Shown here in pieces: positions 1 to 9,305 of a stretch of DNA of 64,000 nt (position 1 is its first letter; the number at the start of each line of letters is the position of its first letter). The position numbers and the translations under genes are program-made. The notes under the pieces were generated by a model. It had not been told where the DNA came from. It made no database searches and saw nothing but the letters and a program-made list of their open reading frames with translations. The DNA comes from an uncultured Aquimarina sp. (lineage in GTDB: Bacteria; Bacteroidota; Bacteroidia; Flavobacteriales; Flavobacteriaceae): contig NZ_CANMQT010000001.1 of NCBI RefSeq assembly GCF_947500065.1, positions 620,001-684,000 on the forward strand, read 5' to 3'.

Positions 1-372
1 CTCTATGCGATTAAGGCTTTTGTTATGCATCATTTAAAGGATGAGAAAACCTCTCCTCAATATCAACTTCAGAAATACTATCCTAAAATACATTTGGCAT
101 TAAAAATAAAGCAATTTGGAGTTTTCCAAAATTGTGTAATCGAAAATCTAAAAAGAGGAATTGACAATGGTGTATTTAGAGACAACATAAATGTAGAGTT
201 TATATCTAGAATCTATTTTATAGGAATGACGGGAATTAAGGACAAGGAAATGTTTCCTGTTCAAGGATTTCCAATTAGAAAACTGATGGAAGATTACTTA
301 GAATATCACATACGAGGAATTGCTACCGAAAAAGGATTAAAAATTTTAAACAATCTAATAAAACAATCATAA
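1..372 (+). CDS. TetR/AcrR-like transcriptional regulator, C-terminal part (5' end outside window)
   Basis: The reading frame is open from base 1, so the true start and the N-terminal DNA-binding domain lie upstream of the window. The visible 123 codons are helical and resemble the ligand-binding C-terminal domain of TetR-type repressors; no helix-turn-helix can be seen here. The stop codon lies 3 bp before the tolC-like gene, so it leads a regulator-outer membrane factor-adaptor-RND pump operon, an arrangement common in Bacteroidota. It probably represses that operon in response to a pump substrate (inference). The assignment rests more on context than on motifs. Confidence 0.6.
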   Translation, partial: LYAIKAFVMHHLKDEKTSPQYQLQKYYPKIHLALKIKQFGVFQNCVIENLKRGIDNGVFRDNINVEFISRIYFIGMTGIKDKEMFPVQGFPIRKLMEDYLEYHIRGIATEKGLKILNNLIKQS

Positions 373-375
373 ATT

Positions 376-1734
376 ATGAGAAACAACCTTTGGTCATTGT
401 GTTTCTTTAGCTTATTCACATTAGCTGTTTTTGCCCAGGAAACTCCTGTTTCCTCCCAATATTCATTTACATTAAATGAAGCTATTGAATTTGCAATAGA
501 GAATAGTTATGAATCTATCAACGCCAGGCGTGATGTAGCTAAAGCTCTGAAGAAAAAATGGGAGACTACCGCTACAGGGCTTCCACAGATCGATGCAACT
601 GTAGATTATCAAAATCAGTTAAAACAACCAGTAACTTTAATTCCAGGAGAATTCTCTGGTGGAGATCCAGGCACATTTGTTCCCGTAGTTTTTGGAACAA
701 AAGAACAGCTTTCTGCAACTGCCAAATTATCTCAACTTTTATTCGACGGATCTTATCTAGTAGGATTAGAAGCAGCGAAGAGCTTCTTACAGTTCAGCAA
801 TGATTCTGAAGAAAAAACTCTTTTAGAAGTACGTAAAGCTGTAATCAATTCCTACGGAGCCGTTCTTGTTGCTCAGGAAAGTGTAAAAATACTTCAGAGT
901 AATAAAGAAACTCTTGAAAAAAACTACCAAGAAGCAAGAAAAACATTCGAAAATGGATTGAATGAAGAAGAAGATGTAGAACAATTACAAATCACTTTAT
1001 TACAAACTAATAATCAACTCAATAACTCAATACGTCAACAAAAAATTGCACTGCAAATGTTTAATCTAACAATTGGAGTTGATGTAGATTCTAATACAGT
1101 TTTATCTGATGGTCTTGACAGTTTAACTATGAAAAACTTAGATCCATCAGTAACTAACAAGCCTTTTGTAATAGAAGACAATGTTGATTATAGACTCAGT
1201 TATCTATTAACCGAACAAAGAAGGTTAGAGCTAAAACTTGAAAAAACCAAAGCTTTACCATCATTATCAGCATTTGTAAACTACGGCACACAGGCCAATA
1301 GTGATTCGTTTACATTTTTAGATAATGATCAACGTTGGTTTCAATCTTCAATTTTAGGGGTTAATCTAAAAATCCCAATCTTCAGTTCACTTGGAAGAAG
1401 CGCTAAAACAAAACAAGCAAAAATTGCTTTTGAACAAGCTAATACCAATTTTATCCAAACACAGCAACAAATTCAACTTCAATATAATACCGCAATTAAC
1501 GATTATCAATTTTCTATAGAGACTTACGAAACCACAAAGCAGAATCTTGCATTGGCCGAAAGAATAGAAAATAAAAATCAAATTAAGTATACAGAAGGAC
1601 TTGCAAGTAGTTTAGAATTAAGACAGGCACAACTACAATTATATAACGTACAACAAGAAGTACTACAATCTATGCTTACTATAATTAACAAAAAAGCAGA
1701 ATTAGAAACTATTTTAAATACACCTAATAACTAA
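376..1734 (+). CDS. TolC family outer membrane efflux protein
   Basis: A 452-aa protein with a signal peptide (hydrophobic run ending VFAQ, about residues 1-20). The rest is the two-fold repeat typical of outer membrane efflux proteins: long Gln/Asn/Leu-rich amphipathic helices (about 140-240 and 345-445) alternating with short beta segments. Family knowledge: such proteins form trimeric outer-membrane channels with an alpha-helical periplasmic tunnel, the exit duct of tripartite pumps. It starts 3 bp after the regulator stop and is followed within 8 bp by the adaptor gene, so the genes are surely co-transcribed. Length is normal for the family. Confidence 0.93.
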   Translation: MRNNLWSLCFFSLFTLAVFAQETPVSSQYSFTLNEAIEFAIENSYESINARRDVAKALKKKWETTATGLPQIDATVDYQNQLKQPVTLIPGEFSGGDPGTFVPVVFGTKEQLSATAKLSQLLFDGSYLVGLEAAKSFLQFSNDSEEKTLLEVRKAVINSYGAVLVAQESVKILQSNKETLEKNYQEARKTFENGLNEEEDVEQLQITLLQTNNQLNNSIRQQKIALQMFNLTIGVDVDSNTVLSDGLDSLTMKNLDPSVTNKPFVIEDNVDYRLSYLLTEQRRLELKLEKTKALPSLSAFVNYGTQANSDSFTFLDNDQRWFQSSILGVNLKIPIFSSLGRSAKTKQAKIAFEQANTNFIQTQQQIQLQYNTAINDYQFSIETYETTKQNLALAERIENKNQIKYTEGLASSLELRQAQLQLYNVQQEVLQSMLTIINKKAELETILNTPNN

Positions 1735-1742
1735 ATATACCC

Positions 1743-2909
1743 ATGAAAAAGATACTTATTATATTATCAGCATTTCTTCTTATAGTTTCTTGTGGGCAGG
1801 AAGGCGCAAAATCCATAGACAAAGTCATTGAAAAAGGTGATTTAACAGCAATTAGAACCAAAAGAAGTGAAATTGTAGCAGAACAACAGGCTGTAGCAGA
1901 CAAATTGAAACAATTAGATGCAGCTATTGCATCTCTGGATAGTATTAAAAAACTTCCTTTAGTGACCACGATTATTGCTAAAGATTCGCTTTTTAATCAT
2001 TATCTGGAATTACAAGGAAGTGTAGAAACCAAAAAGAATATTGTCTTATATCCTGAAGTATCTGGTACATTGATACAAGTTTATGTGAAAGAAGGACAAA
2101 GAGTTTCTAAAGGTCAAACCTTAGCAAGAATAGATGATGGCGGAATAAGCCAACAACTTTCTCAAGCAGAAGTTCAAGCTCAATTAGCAAAAACAACTTT
2201 TGAGCGACAAAAAAGATTATGGGAACAAAAAATAGGTTCAGAGATCAAATATCTTCAGGAAAAAACTAATTATGAAGCTGCACAAAAATCAGTAGATCAA
2301 ATAAAGAGACAATTAGCAAAAGCAACTGTAAGTGCTCCATTTTCTGGAATTGTAGATGATATTATAGCAGAACAAGGTAGTGTCGTAGCTCCTGGGCAAA
2401 CAGAATTGATTCGTATTATCAATCTTGATGATATGTATATTGAAGTAGAAGTCCCTGAAAGCTATATTTCAAGTATTACAAAAGGAAAAGAAACTCAAGT
2501 ATACTTTCCTGTTTTAGGAAAAACAATTGATACGAAAATCCGTCAGGTAGGAAATTATATAAATCCTAACAACCGTTCCTTTACCGTAGAAGTTGCGATA
2601 CCTAATAAAAACGGAATTATTAAACCGAATCTAACTGCAAAAGTTAAGATCAACGACTATACCAGTGAAAAAGCAATACTGATTCCACAAAGTATCATAT
2701 CTGAAAACTCCGAAGGAGATCAATATACCTATGTAACTTCTAATATCGATGCCAAAAACATTGCAGAAGCCAAACGTGTTATTGTGAAAACGGGAAAAAC
2801 GCAAGGAGATTATATCGAAATCCTAGAAGGTATTCAGAATGGTGATGCGATTATAAGCGAAGGCGCCAGAAGTGTTAAAGATGGTCAAAAAGTAGAAATT
2901 ATAAACTAG
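1743..2909 (+). CDS. RND efflux periplasmic adaptor (HlyD/MFP family lipoprotein)
   Basis: A 388-aa membrane fusion protein. The N-terminus carries a lipoprotein signal with lipobox IVSC, so Cys17 is probably lipidated. A charged predicted coiled coil follows (about 35-72). The two halves of the lipoyl/barrel-sandwich domain lie near residues 92-130 (GTLIQVYVKEGQRVSKGQ) and 194-225 (VSAPFSGIVDD), separated by a helical hairpin, then beta-barrel and membrane-proximal domains to the C-terminus. It would link the TolC-like channel to the RND permease encoded 5 bp downstream. Substrate cannot be read from the sequence. Confidence 0.94.
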   Translation: MKKILIILSAFLLIVSCGQEGAKSIDKVIEKGDLTAIRTKRSEIVAEQQAVADKLKQLDAAIASLDSIKKLPLVTTIIAKDSLFNHYLELQGSVETKKNIVLYPEVSGTLIQVYVKEGQRVSKGQTLARIDDGGISQQLSQAEVQAQLAKTTFERQKRLWEQKIGSEIKYLQEKTNYEAAQKSVDQIKRQLAKATVSAPFSGIVDDIIAEQGSVVAPGQTELIRIINLDDMYIEVEVPESYISSITKGKETQVYFPVLGKTIDTKIRQVGNYINPNNRSFTVEVAIPNKNGIIKPNLTAKVKINDYTSEKAILIPQSIISENSEGDQYTYVTSNIDAKNIAEAKRVIVKTGKTQGDYIEILEGIQNGDAIISEGARSVKDGQKVEIIN

Positions 2910-2914
2910 ATTCT

Positions 2915-5900
2915 ATGGAAGTTAATAAGAAAAAAGTAGATAAAGAATTTAGATTAGCGTCCTGGGCGATAGATAATCCAACCACAATCTATGTAATGAT
3001 TGGTATTTTTCTGGTGTTAGGTTTATCAGCATACTTTTCAATGCCGAGAGAGAATTTTCCTGAAATCAACGAAACCAAAATTTATATTAGTGTTCCTTAT
3101 CCTGGTAACACCTCTGAAGATATAGAAAGATTGATTGTTGATCCTTTAGAAGATAAACTAAAAAACGTTAGTAACGTAGTAGAAATTGTATCCACATCTC
3201 AAGAGGATTATGGTATTATTACTGTAGAATTTGATGAAGATCTTACGGTTGCAGAAGCTAAACAAAAGGTAAAAGACGAGGTAGATTCTGAAAAATCTAA
3301 TGAGGATTGGCCAACATTTAATGGTGCAAAAGTAGAGCCTAATGTTTTTGATCTTAGTATCTCTGAGGAAACTCCCATCATGAATATTAATATTACGGGA
3401 GACTATACCGTAGAAAAGCTAAAGCTATTCGGAGAGTACCTAGAAGATGAGATCGAAGACTTAAAAGAAATTAAAGGTGTCGATATTCGTGGAGCTCAGG
3501 AAAAAGAAGTTGAAGTTGCTGTGGATATTTATAAAATGATGGCTGCAAAAGTAAGTTTTGATGATGTTCTAAACACTATCAGAAATGGCAATGTCACCAT
3601 GTCTGCAGGAAACATGATTAGCAGCGGACAACGAAGAACTATTAGAATACTTGGAGAAATTGATCAACCTTCAGAACTAGATAATTTTGTAGTTAAGTCA
3701 CAGGATGGAGCTGTGTATTTACGGGATATAGCAGAAGTAACGTTTAAAGAAGAAGATAAAACTACCTATGCCAGAGAATTTGGTGATAATGTGGTGATGT
3801 TAGAAGTAAAGAAACGTTCGGGAAAAAATATGGTAGAAGCAGCTGATAAAATCCTGAAAATCGTTGCTGATGCTGAGGAAAATGTATTCCCAACTGATCT
3901 AAACATTAGTATCGCAAACGATCAATCGTCTAAAACTATTAATCAGGTAGATGATTTGGTAAATAACATCATTTTTGGGATTATTCTTGTTGTTAGTGTA
4001 TTGATGTTCTTTTTAGGGTTTAGAAATGCATTATTTGTTGGATTTGCAATACCCATGTCTATGTTCATGTCCTTTATGATTCTTTCATTACTTGGATACA
4101 CTATGAATACCATGATCCTTTTTGGGTTAATTATGGGATTAGGAATGCTGGTAGATAATGGAATCGTAGTTGTAGAAAACGTATTTAGGTTGATGGAAGA
4201 AGAAGGAATGTCTCGTACTGAAGCTGCTAAAAAAGGAATTGGTGAGATCGCATTTCCAATTATTATTTCTACCCTAACAACTGTTGCTGCATTTATTCCG
4301 CTTGGATTATGGCCTGGAGTAATGGGACAGTTTATGAAATACTTCCCTATAACACTTTCTGTGGTACTAGGATCCTCATTATTTGTTGCGATTTTCATTA
4401 ATTCAATGTTAGTCTCCCGATTTATGGAAATAGGCGAAAAAGTACTGACCATCAAACAGCTTATTAGATTAAGTATTCTTCTTGGCGGATTTGGAATCTT
4501 TATTCTGATAGTTGGTGGACCGGTTCGAGGATTAGGAACTTTAATGATTTTCACAGCTATTATGTTTTGGATCTATCGTTTTCTATTGAAAAATGCAGCA
4601 AACTTCTTTCAGAGACGTATTTTGACTTGGTTAGAAAACAGTTACCAACGTTTTCTTTCATTTGCCCTAAGAGGATGGCGTACTTATGCTTTTATTATAG
4701 GAACCTTCCTTTTATTATTTATCGTATTTGCAATGTTCGGTGCTTCTGTAGGTAGTCAGCGCACCAAGATTGAATTTTTCCCGGACAATACTCCTAACCA
4801 GATCATTGTCTATATTGAATATCCACAAGGAACGGATATCAAAAAAACTAATAAGATCACCAAAGAAATTGAAAATCGTGTATATGCAGTTATAAATGAT
4901 CAGGAATATATCGAAGGCGAAGATCACAACTTTTTGGTAGAGGCAGCTGTGTCTCAGGTTGGAGAAGGTGCCGGAAATCCACTGACAGATGGAGGAAGTA
5001 GTGCAGAAATGCCACATAGAGCCAAAATTATAGCTGCGATGAGAGAGTACAAATTCAGAAAAGGAAAAGACTCTGAATTACTGCGCCAAAAAGTACAAAA
5101 TACGTTAAAAGGGATTTATCCCGGTGTCGCCATATCTGTAGAAAAAGATGCTGTTGGTCCTCCTGCTGGGTATCCCATTAATATAGAAATTGAAGGTTCT
5201 GATTATGATGAATTGATTACCGTAGCAGAAAAAATGCGAAACTTCATTAATGAAAAAAATATTCCAGGAATAGAAGAATTAAAAATTGATGTTAATAAAG
5301 GAAAGCCTGCGATGCAAGTTGTGGTAGACAGAGAAAAAGCAGGAGAACTTGGAGTAGCAGCAGGACAGGTAGGTAATCAATTAAGGCGTTCAATTTTTGG
5401 AGAAAAAGCTGGCGTTTATAAGAAAGGTGGCGAAGATTATGATATCTATGTTCGTTTTGATGAAGACAATCGTTACAATACGAGCGCCTTATTTAATCAA
5501 AATATTACTTTTAGAGATCAAGCTTCTGGTAAACTCAAAGAAATTCCTGTTTCTGCGGTAGCTTCTCAAAAAAACACTTCCTCATTTAGTGCCGTAAAAC
5601 ACAAAGACACTAAACGTGTAGTAACAGTATATTCTGGATTACAACCTGGATTTACTGATGCTGGAGCTATTGTAGCTCAAATACAGACAGAAATGGCTAG
5701 TTTTACTAATTTACCAAAAGGTGTTAAGATTGATTATACAGGTCAGATAGAAGAGCAAAATAAACAAATGACATTTTTGATGGGCGCGTTCTTTGCAGGA
5801 TTAGGGCTTATCATGTTGATTTTGATTTTTCAATTTAGTTCTATATCCAAGCCTACTATTATTATGATTGCCATTTTCTTAAGCTTTATAGGTGTATTTG

Positions 5901-6415
5901 GAGGAATTTTGATAACAGGTTCAGCATTTGTAATTATGATGACGATGATGGGGATTATCTCTCTTGCTGGGATTGTAGTAAATAATGGTGTAGTGTTACT
6001 AGATTATACGCAATTGCTTATCGATCGTAAGAAGGTAGAACTTAATGTTCCAGAGAAAGAATTACTTGATAATGATGAGGTAATGAAACTTATTATAAAA
6101 GGAGGTAGAGCACGTCTTAGACCAGTTATATTAACAGCAATCACTACAGTACTAGGATTGATTCCATTAGCGGTAGGTTTTAATATTGATTTCTTCTCGT
6201 TGTTTACTGAGTTTGATCCTAAAATCTATATTGGTGGAGATAATGTTATTTTCTGGGGACCATTAGCTTGGGCCGTAATCTATGGATTAATTATCGCTAC
6301 ATTCTTAACCTTAATCATTGTTCCTTGTTTATTCTTTATAGTGCATAAAGTAAAAGTTCGATTTAGCAGTAAAAAAAGTGTAAAAATCGAAACACCAGTT
6401 ACAGCAACTGTATAG
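2915..6415 (+). CDS. RND efflux transporter permease (AcrB/HAE1-like)
   Basis: A 1166-aa inner-membrane proton-driven exporter with the RND layout: one TM helix near residues 25-45, a porter domain, TM2-6 (about 345-500), an extra hydrophobic hairpin (about 520-560), TM7, a second porter domain, and TM8-12 (about 950-1150). It is longer than AcrB (about 1050 aa). TM4 carries MLVDNGIVVVEN, so the proton-relay pair is Asp414-Asn415 instead of Asp-Asp, and TM10 carries GIVVNNG, with Asn1023 at the AcrB Lys940 position. Such substitutions recur in part of the HAE1-like family. Last gene of the operon; a strong palindromic terminator follows. Confidence 0.94.
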   Translation: MEVNKKKVDKEFRLASWAIDNPTTIYVMIGIFLVLGLSAYFSMPRENFPEINETKIYISVPYPGNTSEDIERLIVDPLEDKLKNVSNVVEIVSTSQEDYGIITVEFDEDLTVAEAKQKVKDEVDSEKSNEDWPTFNGAKVEPNVFDLSISEETPIMNINITGDYTVEKLKLFGEYLEDEIEDLKEIKGVDIRGAQEKEVEVAVDIYKMMAAKVSFDDVLNTIRNGNVTMSAGNMISSGQRRTIRILGEIDQPSELDNFVVKSQDGAVYLRDIAEVTFKEEDKTTYAREFGDNVVMLEVKKRSGKNMVEAADKILKIVADAEENVFPTDLNISIANDQSSKTINQVDDLVNNIIFGIILVVSVLMFFLGFRNALFVGFAIPMSMFMSFMILSLLGYTMNTMILFGLIMGLGMLVDNGIVVVENVFRLMEEEGMSRTEAAKKGIGEIAFPIIISTLTTVAAFIPLGLWPGVMGQFMKYFPITLSVVLGSSLFVAIFINSMLVSRFMEIGEKVLTIKQLIRLSILLGGFGIFILIVGGPVRGLGTLMIFTAIMFWIYRFLLKNAANFFQRRILTWLENSYQRFLSFALRGWRTYAFIIGTFLLLFIVFAMFGASVGSQRTKIEFFPDNTPNQIIVYIEYPQGTDIKKTNKITKEIENRVYAVINDQEYIEGEDHNFLVEAAVSQVGEGAGNPLTDGGSSAEMPHRAKIIAAMREYKFRKGKDSELLRQKVQNTLKGIYPGVAISVEKDAVGPPAGYPINIEIEGSDYDELITVAEKMRNFINEKNIPGIEELKIDVNKGKPAMQVVVDREKAGELGVAAGQVGNQLRRSIFGEKAGVYKKGGEDYDIYVRFDEDNRYNTSALFNQNITFRDQASGKLKEIPVSAVASQKNTSSFSAVKHKDTKRVVTVYSGLQPGFTDAGAIVAQIQTEMASFTNLPKGVKIDYTGQIEEQNKQMTFLMGAFFAGLGLIMLILIFQFSSISKPTIIMIAIFLSFIGVFGGILITGSAFVIMMTMMGIISLAGIVVNNGVVLLDYTQLLIDRKKVELNVPEKELLDNDEVMKLIIKGGRARLRPVILTAITTVLGLIPLAVGFNIDFFSLFTEFDPKIYIGGDNVIFWGPLAWAVIYGLIIATFLTLIIVPCLFFIVHKVKVRFSSKKSVKIETPVTATV

Positions 6416-6446
6416 TAATAAGTAATATTACATTTTTAATACAAAT

Positions 6447-6476
6447 AAAAAACGCCGCAAATTTGCGGCGTTTTTT
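6447..6476 (+). terminator. Rho-independent terminator after the RND operon
   Basis: A perfect palindrome, AAAAAACGCCGC AAATTT GCGGCGTTTTTT, lies 31 bp after the permease stop and ends in a T-run. Because it is fully palindromic it could also work on the minus strand. Its arms are nearly identical to the terminator at 30757-30784. Confidence 0.9.
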
Positions 6477-6480
6477 ATTT

Positions 6481-6735
6481 GTTCAATTTTTCCTTGAATT
6501 GTATAATTATGTTCCACTTTTTTAGACAAACATCAAAAAAATCCTTGTTTTGAATGGTAACAACATTGGATGCTATGACACTAATTATAAACGGTATTAA
6601 TTTCTAATCAAAAGAAAATATATGCATCAAACAATGTTTATGGATACAGAAATCTTAAAAACAACATTTTTTAGACAAAATAAGTAGGAATAAGATTACT
6701 ATTTGTGTTAAAGTTCTGAAAGTTAGAATTTTCCC
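6481..6735. other. AT-rich intergenic stretch with a 13-bp direct repeat
   Basis: No credible gene is seen between the RND terminator and the promoter of the 24-kb surface-protein unit. The one clear internal signal is a 13-bp direct repeat, TTTTTTAGACAAA, at 6518-6530 and 6667-6679. It may be a regulator binding site for the downstream unit or chance in AT-rich DNA. Confidence 0.4.
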
Positions 6736-6766
6736 TTTGAACAGTGTTAAAAAAAACTTAATTTCG
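6736..6766 (+). promoter_or_regulatory. Probable Bacteroidota-type promoter of the 24-kb surface-protein operon
   Basis: TTTG at 6736-6739, a 19-nt spacer, then TAATTTCG at 6759-6766. This matches the Bacteroidota consensus TTTG-N19-TAnnTTTG with one mismatch. The predicted transcript would start near 6772, just upstream of the TTG start codon at 6790. Confidence 0.55.
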
Positions 6767-6789
6767 CAATCCCAAAATAAGCCCCTATA

Positions 6790-9282
6790 TTGAATAAAAC
6801 ATTACTCTACCTACTGGTTCTCCTTTCTTTTCCCTTGTTTGGTCAAAATTTAGATCAAATAGGTAAAGCTCCATTAGTAAAAATTAATGGGGGTATTTCT
6901 GCTAATTCTGTGTACTATAATGGAACAGCTAACAGGGATCCATTCACGTATTTCCTTAATGGTAATTTAAACTTCAATATTAGCGGAATTTATAACATTC
7001 CTTTATCATTTTCGTATACTAATCAGGATTTTGCATATAGCACCCCTTTCAAGATTAATAGGTTAAGTATTCATCCATCTTATAAATGGGTTGCCACTCA
7101 TATCGGAGACGTAGCTATGACTTTTTCTCCATATACAGTCAGTGGACATCAATTTACAGGTTTTGGAACTGATCTTACGCCTAATGGGCCTTTTAAAATA
7201 AGTGCATTATATGGTAGATTCTTGCGACCTACTGAGTATAATGACCAGGTTCCTGAAGCAATTCCTGCCTACAAAAGAATAGGATATGGACTAAAAACAT
7301 CGTATGATTTCAATAGATTCTCTGTAGGGCTGATCTTTTTTAAAGCAAAAGACCAAGCCTCATCATTAGATATTCCAATACCTGAAGATTTAAATATTGA
7401 CCCCAAAGAAAATCTGGTAGTTAGTTTAGAATCTTCTGTAGAAATCACAAAAGGATTAAGTTTTAATTTAGAAGTAGCTCAAAGTGCTGTTACAGAAAAT
7501 CTAGAAGATGGCGAAACAGATTCAAACTCTAATATCTTAGGGTTTTTAATTAAAGAAAGAGCTTCTACTGATTATTATACTGCATTTAATGCAGATGTTA
7601 CCTATTCATATGGAAAAGGAAGTTTAGGTGTAGGATATGAGCGTATCGATCCTCAGTATAGAACATTCGGTGCGTACTTTTTTAACAATGATCTCGAAAA
7701 TATAACTGTAAATGCTTCTCAAGAATTGTTTAATGGTTATCTATCTTTAGCTGTTAATGCCGGATTACAAAGAGATGACCTTAAAAATCAAAAAGAATCA
7801 CAATCCAATAGAATTGTTGCTGCAATCAATGCTAATATCAAAGCTTCTGATCGATTTAATATTGCTGCATCCTATTCTAACTTTCAATCGTATACCAATA
7901 TTAGAACGGCTTTTGATGTGATTAATGAAGTAGATCCATTACAAAACTTAGATACGTTGGATTTCAAACAAGTATCCCAAAATGCCTCGCTAAACTTGGG
8001 ATATCTACTCTCACAAAGCAAAAAAAAGCAACAAAGTGTAGGTCTTAATCTAACGTATCAAACAACCAAAGATGAACAAGGTACTGCGGATGCAACCAAT
8101 AATAAAACAGATTTTTATAATGCTGGTGCTAACTATTCTGTAGCATATCCAGAACGTGCTTTAACGATTAGTGGAGCAATTAATGCCGCGTATAATGCTA
8201 TCGAAGAGAATGATGCATTAACCTACGGTCCTACCCTATCTGTAAATAAACAATTTTTTGACAAAAAACTGCGAACAGGTTTTTCCGTATCCTATAACGA
8301 GAGTCTAACGAACGGAGATTCGCAAGGCAATGTTATGAATTTTAGAGCCAATGCTGGTTATGTGTATAAAGAAAAGCACAATATCAATCTAAATGCACTG
8401 ACATTACTCAGAAACACAGCAAACACTTCCAGTAACAATGACTTTACAGTTACTCTGGGATATAGTTACTCTTTTGATGTGAAAAAAATTGACGCTCGTT
8501 TTAAGAGAAGAACTTCTGAAGATGCGAATGAAAAGACAAAACAACAAGCTTCGAAAGACACACTTCAGAAATTAGAAGAACAACTAGAGAAAGAAAAAAT
8601 TGATAAGCAGAATTACTATAGATTCCGTTACAGAGGTGAGATTTATGACAACAATGCTTCTGTTGTAGCGGATCAAATAGAAGCTATTGCTCAGAAGGAA
8701 TATTACAGTAATGAGGATGCTTTTGCCAAAAATAAATTAAAATCATTATTTGCTGATCTTAAAGAAAAAGCTAGAAATGATGAAGATTTCAAAAACCTTG
8801 CTATTGATTTTCTCGATAGTATCTATATGCGAAAAGATTACATCCCTATATATCAAAGACGCTTACAATCTGTTTTAATAAGCTTACAAAAAGAGCTTGT
8901 TAATAAAGATCAGAAGATGAAGGATGTATATGCTAAAACCAAATTCGAATTAGAAAATCATCCATCACATGTTCTTAGTGAATCAGATAGAAATGCTGCT
9001 TCAGATGAAGCTCAGTTTGAGTACATGAAGATGACTACTAGGTATAAGGTAGAAGGAGAAAAATTCGAAGCATATCTGTTTTTAAGAATTGAAGTCGAGA
9101 AGCTATTGAATGGTAATACTGTGGTTAAAAACAATGATAACATCAAAAAAATCAAGGAATTAACGCAGGAAGAAACATTCAGGATGCAGGCTGAAGGTAA
9201 AGATTTAGAAAAAATTAATATATATTTAGAGGAGCAAATTATCATCTATTTTGATAAACAATATCGAAGTTCAGATAACTAG
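6790..9282 (+). CDS. Putative outer membrane beta-barrel protein with C-terminal helical domain
   Basis: 830 aa, not assigned to a named family. The start is TTG: an in-frame stop at 6778 rules out an upstream ATG, and the codon opens directly into a signal peptide (LLYLLVLLSFPLFGQ). Residues about 25-570 show alternating aromatic/hydrophobic strands with Asn/Gly turns, as in an outer-membrane beta-barrel. Residues about 575-830 change to a highly charged, Lys/Glu-rich helical region with coiled-coil character. First gene of a seven-gene unit encoding huge secreted proteins, 23 bp before the next gene. It may be the membrane anchor or translocation partner of that system (inference). Confidence 0.7.
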   Translation: MNKTLLYLLVLLSFPLFGQNLDQIGKAPLVKINGGISANSVYYNGTANRDPFTYFLNGNLNFNISGIYNIPLSFSYTNQDFAYSTPFKINRLSIHPSYKWVATHIGDVAMTFSPYTVSGHQFTGFGTDLTPNGPFKISALYGRFLRPTEYNDQVPEAIPAYKRIGYGLKTSYDFNRFSVGLIFFKAKDQASSLDIPIPEDLNIDPKENLVVSLESSVEITKGLSFNLEVAQSAVTENLEDGETDSNSNILGFLIKERASTDYYTAFNADVTYSYGKGSLGVGYERIDPQYRTFGAYFFNNDLENITVNASQELFNGYLSLAVNAGLQRDDLKNQKESQSNRIVAAINANIKASDRFNIAASYSNFQSYTNIRTAFDVINEVDPLQNLDTLDFKQVSQNASLNLGYLLSQSKKKQQSVGLNLTYQTTKDEQGTADATNNKTDFYNAGANYSVAYPERALTISGAINAAYNAIEENDALTYGPTLSVNKQFFDKKLRTGFSVSYNESLTNGDSQGNVMNFRANAGYVYKEKHNINLNALTLLRNTANTSSNNDFTVTLGYSYSFDVKKIDARFKRRTSEDANEKTKQQASKDTLQKLEEQLEKEKIDKQNYYRFRYRGEIYDNNASVVADQIEAIAQKEYYSNEDAFAKNKLKSLFADLKEKARNDEDFKNLAIDFLDSIYMRKDYIPIYQRRLQSVLISLQKELVNKDQKMKDVYAKTKFELENHPSHVLSESDRNAASDEAQFEYMKMTTRYKVEGEKFEAYLFLRIEVEKLLNGNTVVKNNDNIKKIKELTQEETFRMQAEGKDLEKINIYLEEQIIIYFDKQYRSSDN

Positions 9283-9305
9283 TTGGTAATTCCCCAAAAT
9301 TACAT

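Noticed and set aside
3943-4554. A 203-codon minus-strand open frame inside the RND permease gene
   Set aside because: It is antisense to conserved transmembrane coding sequence, has no plausible domain, and the permease frame is certain.
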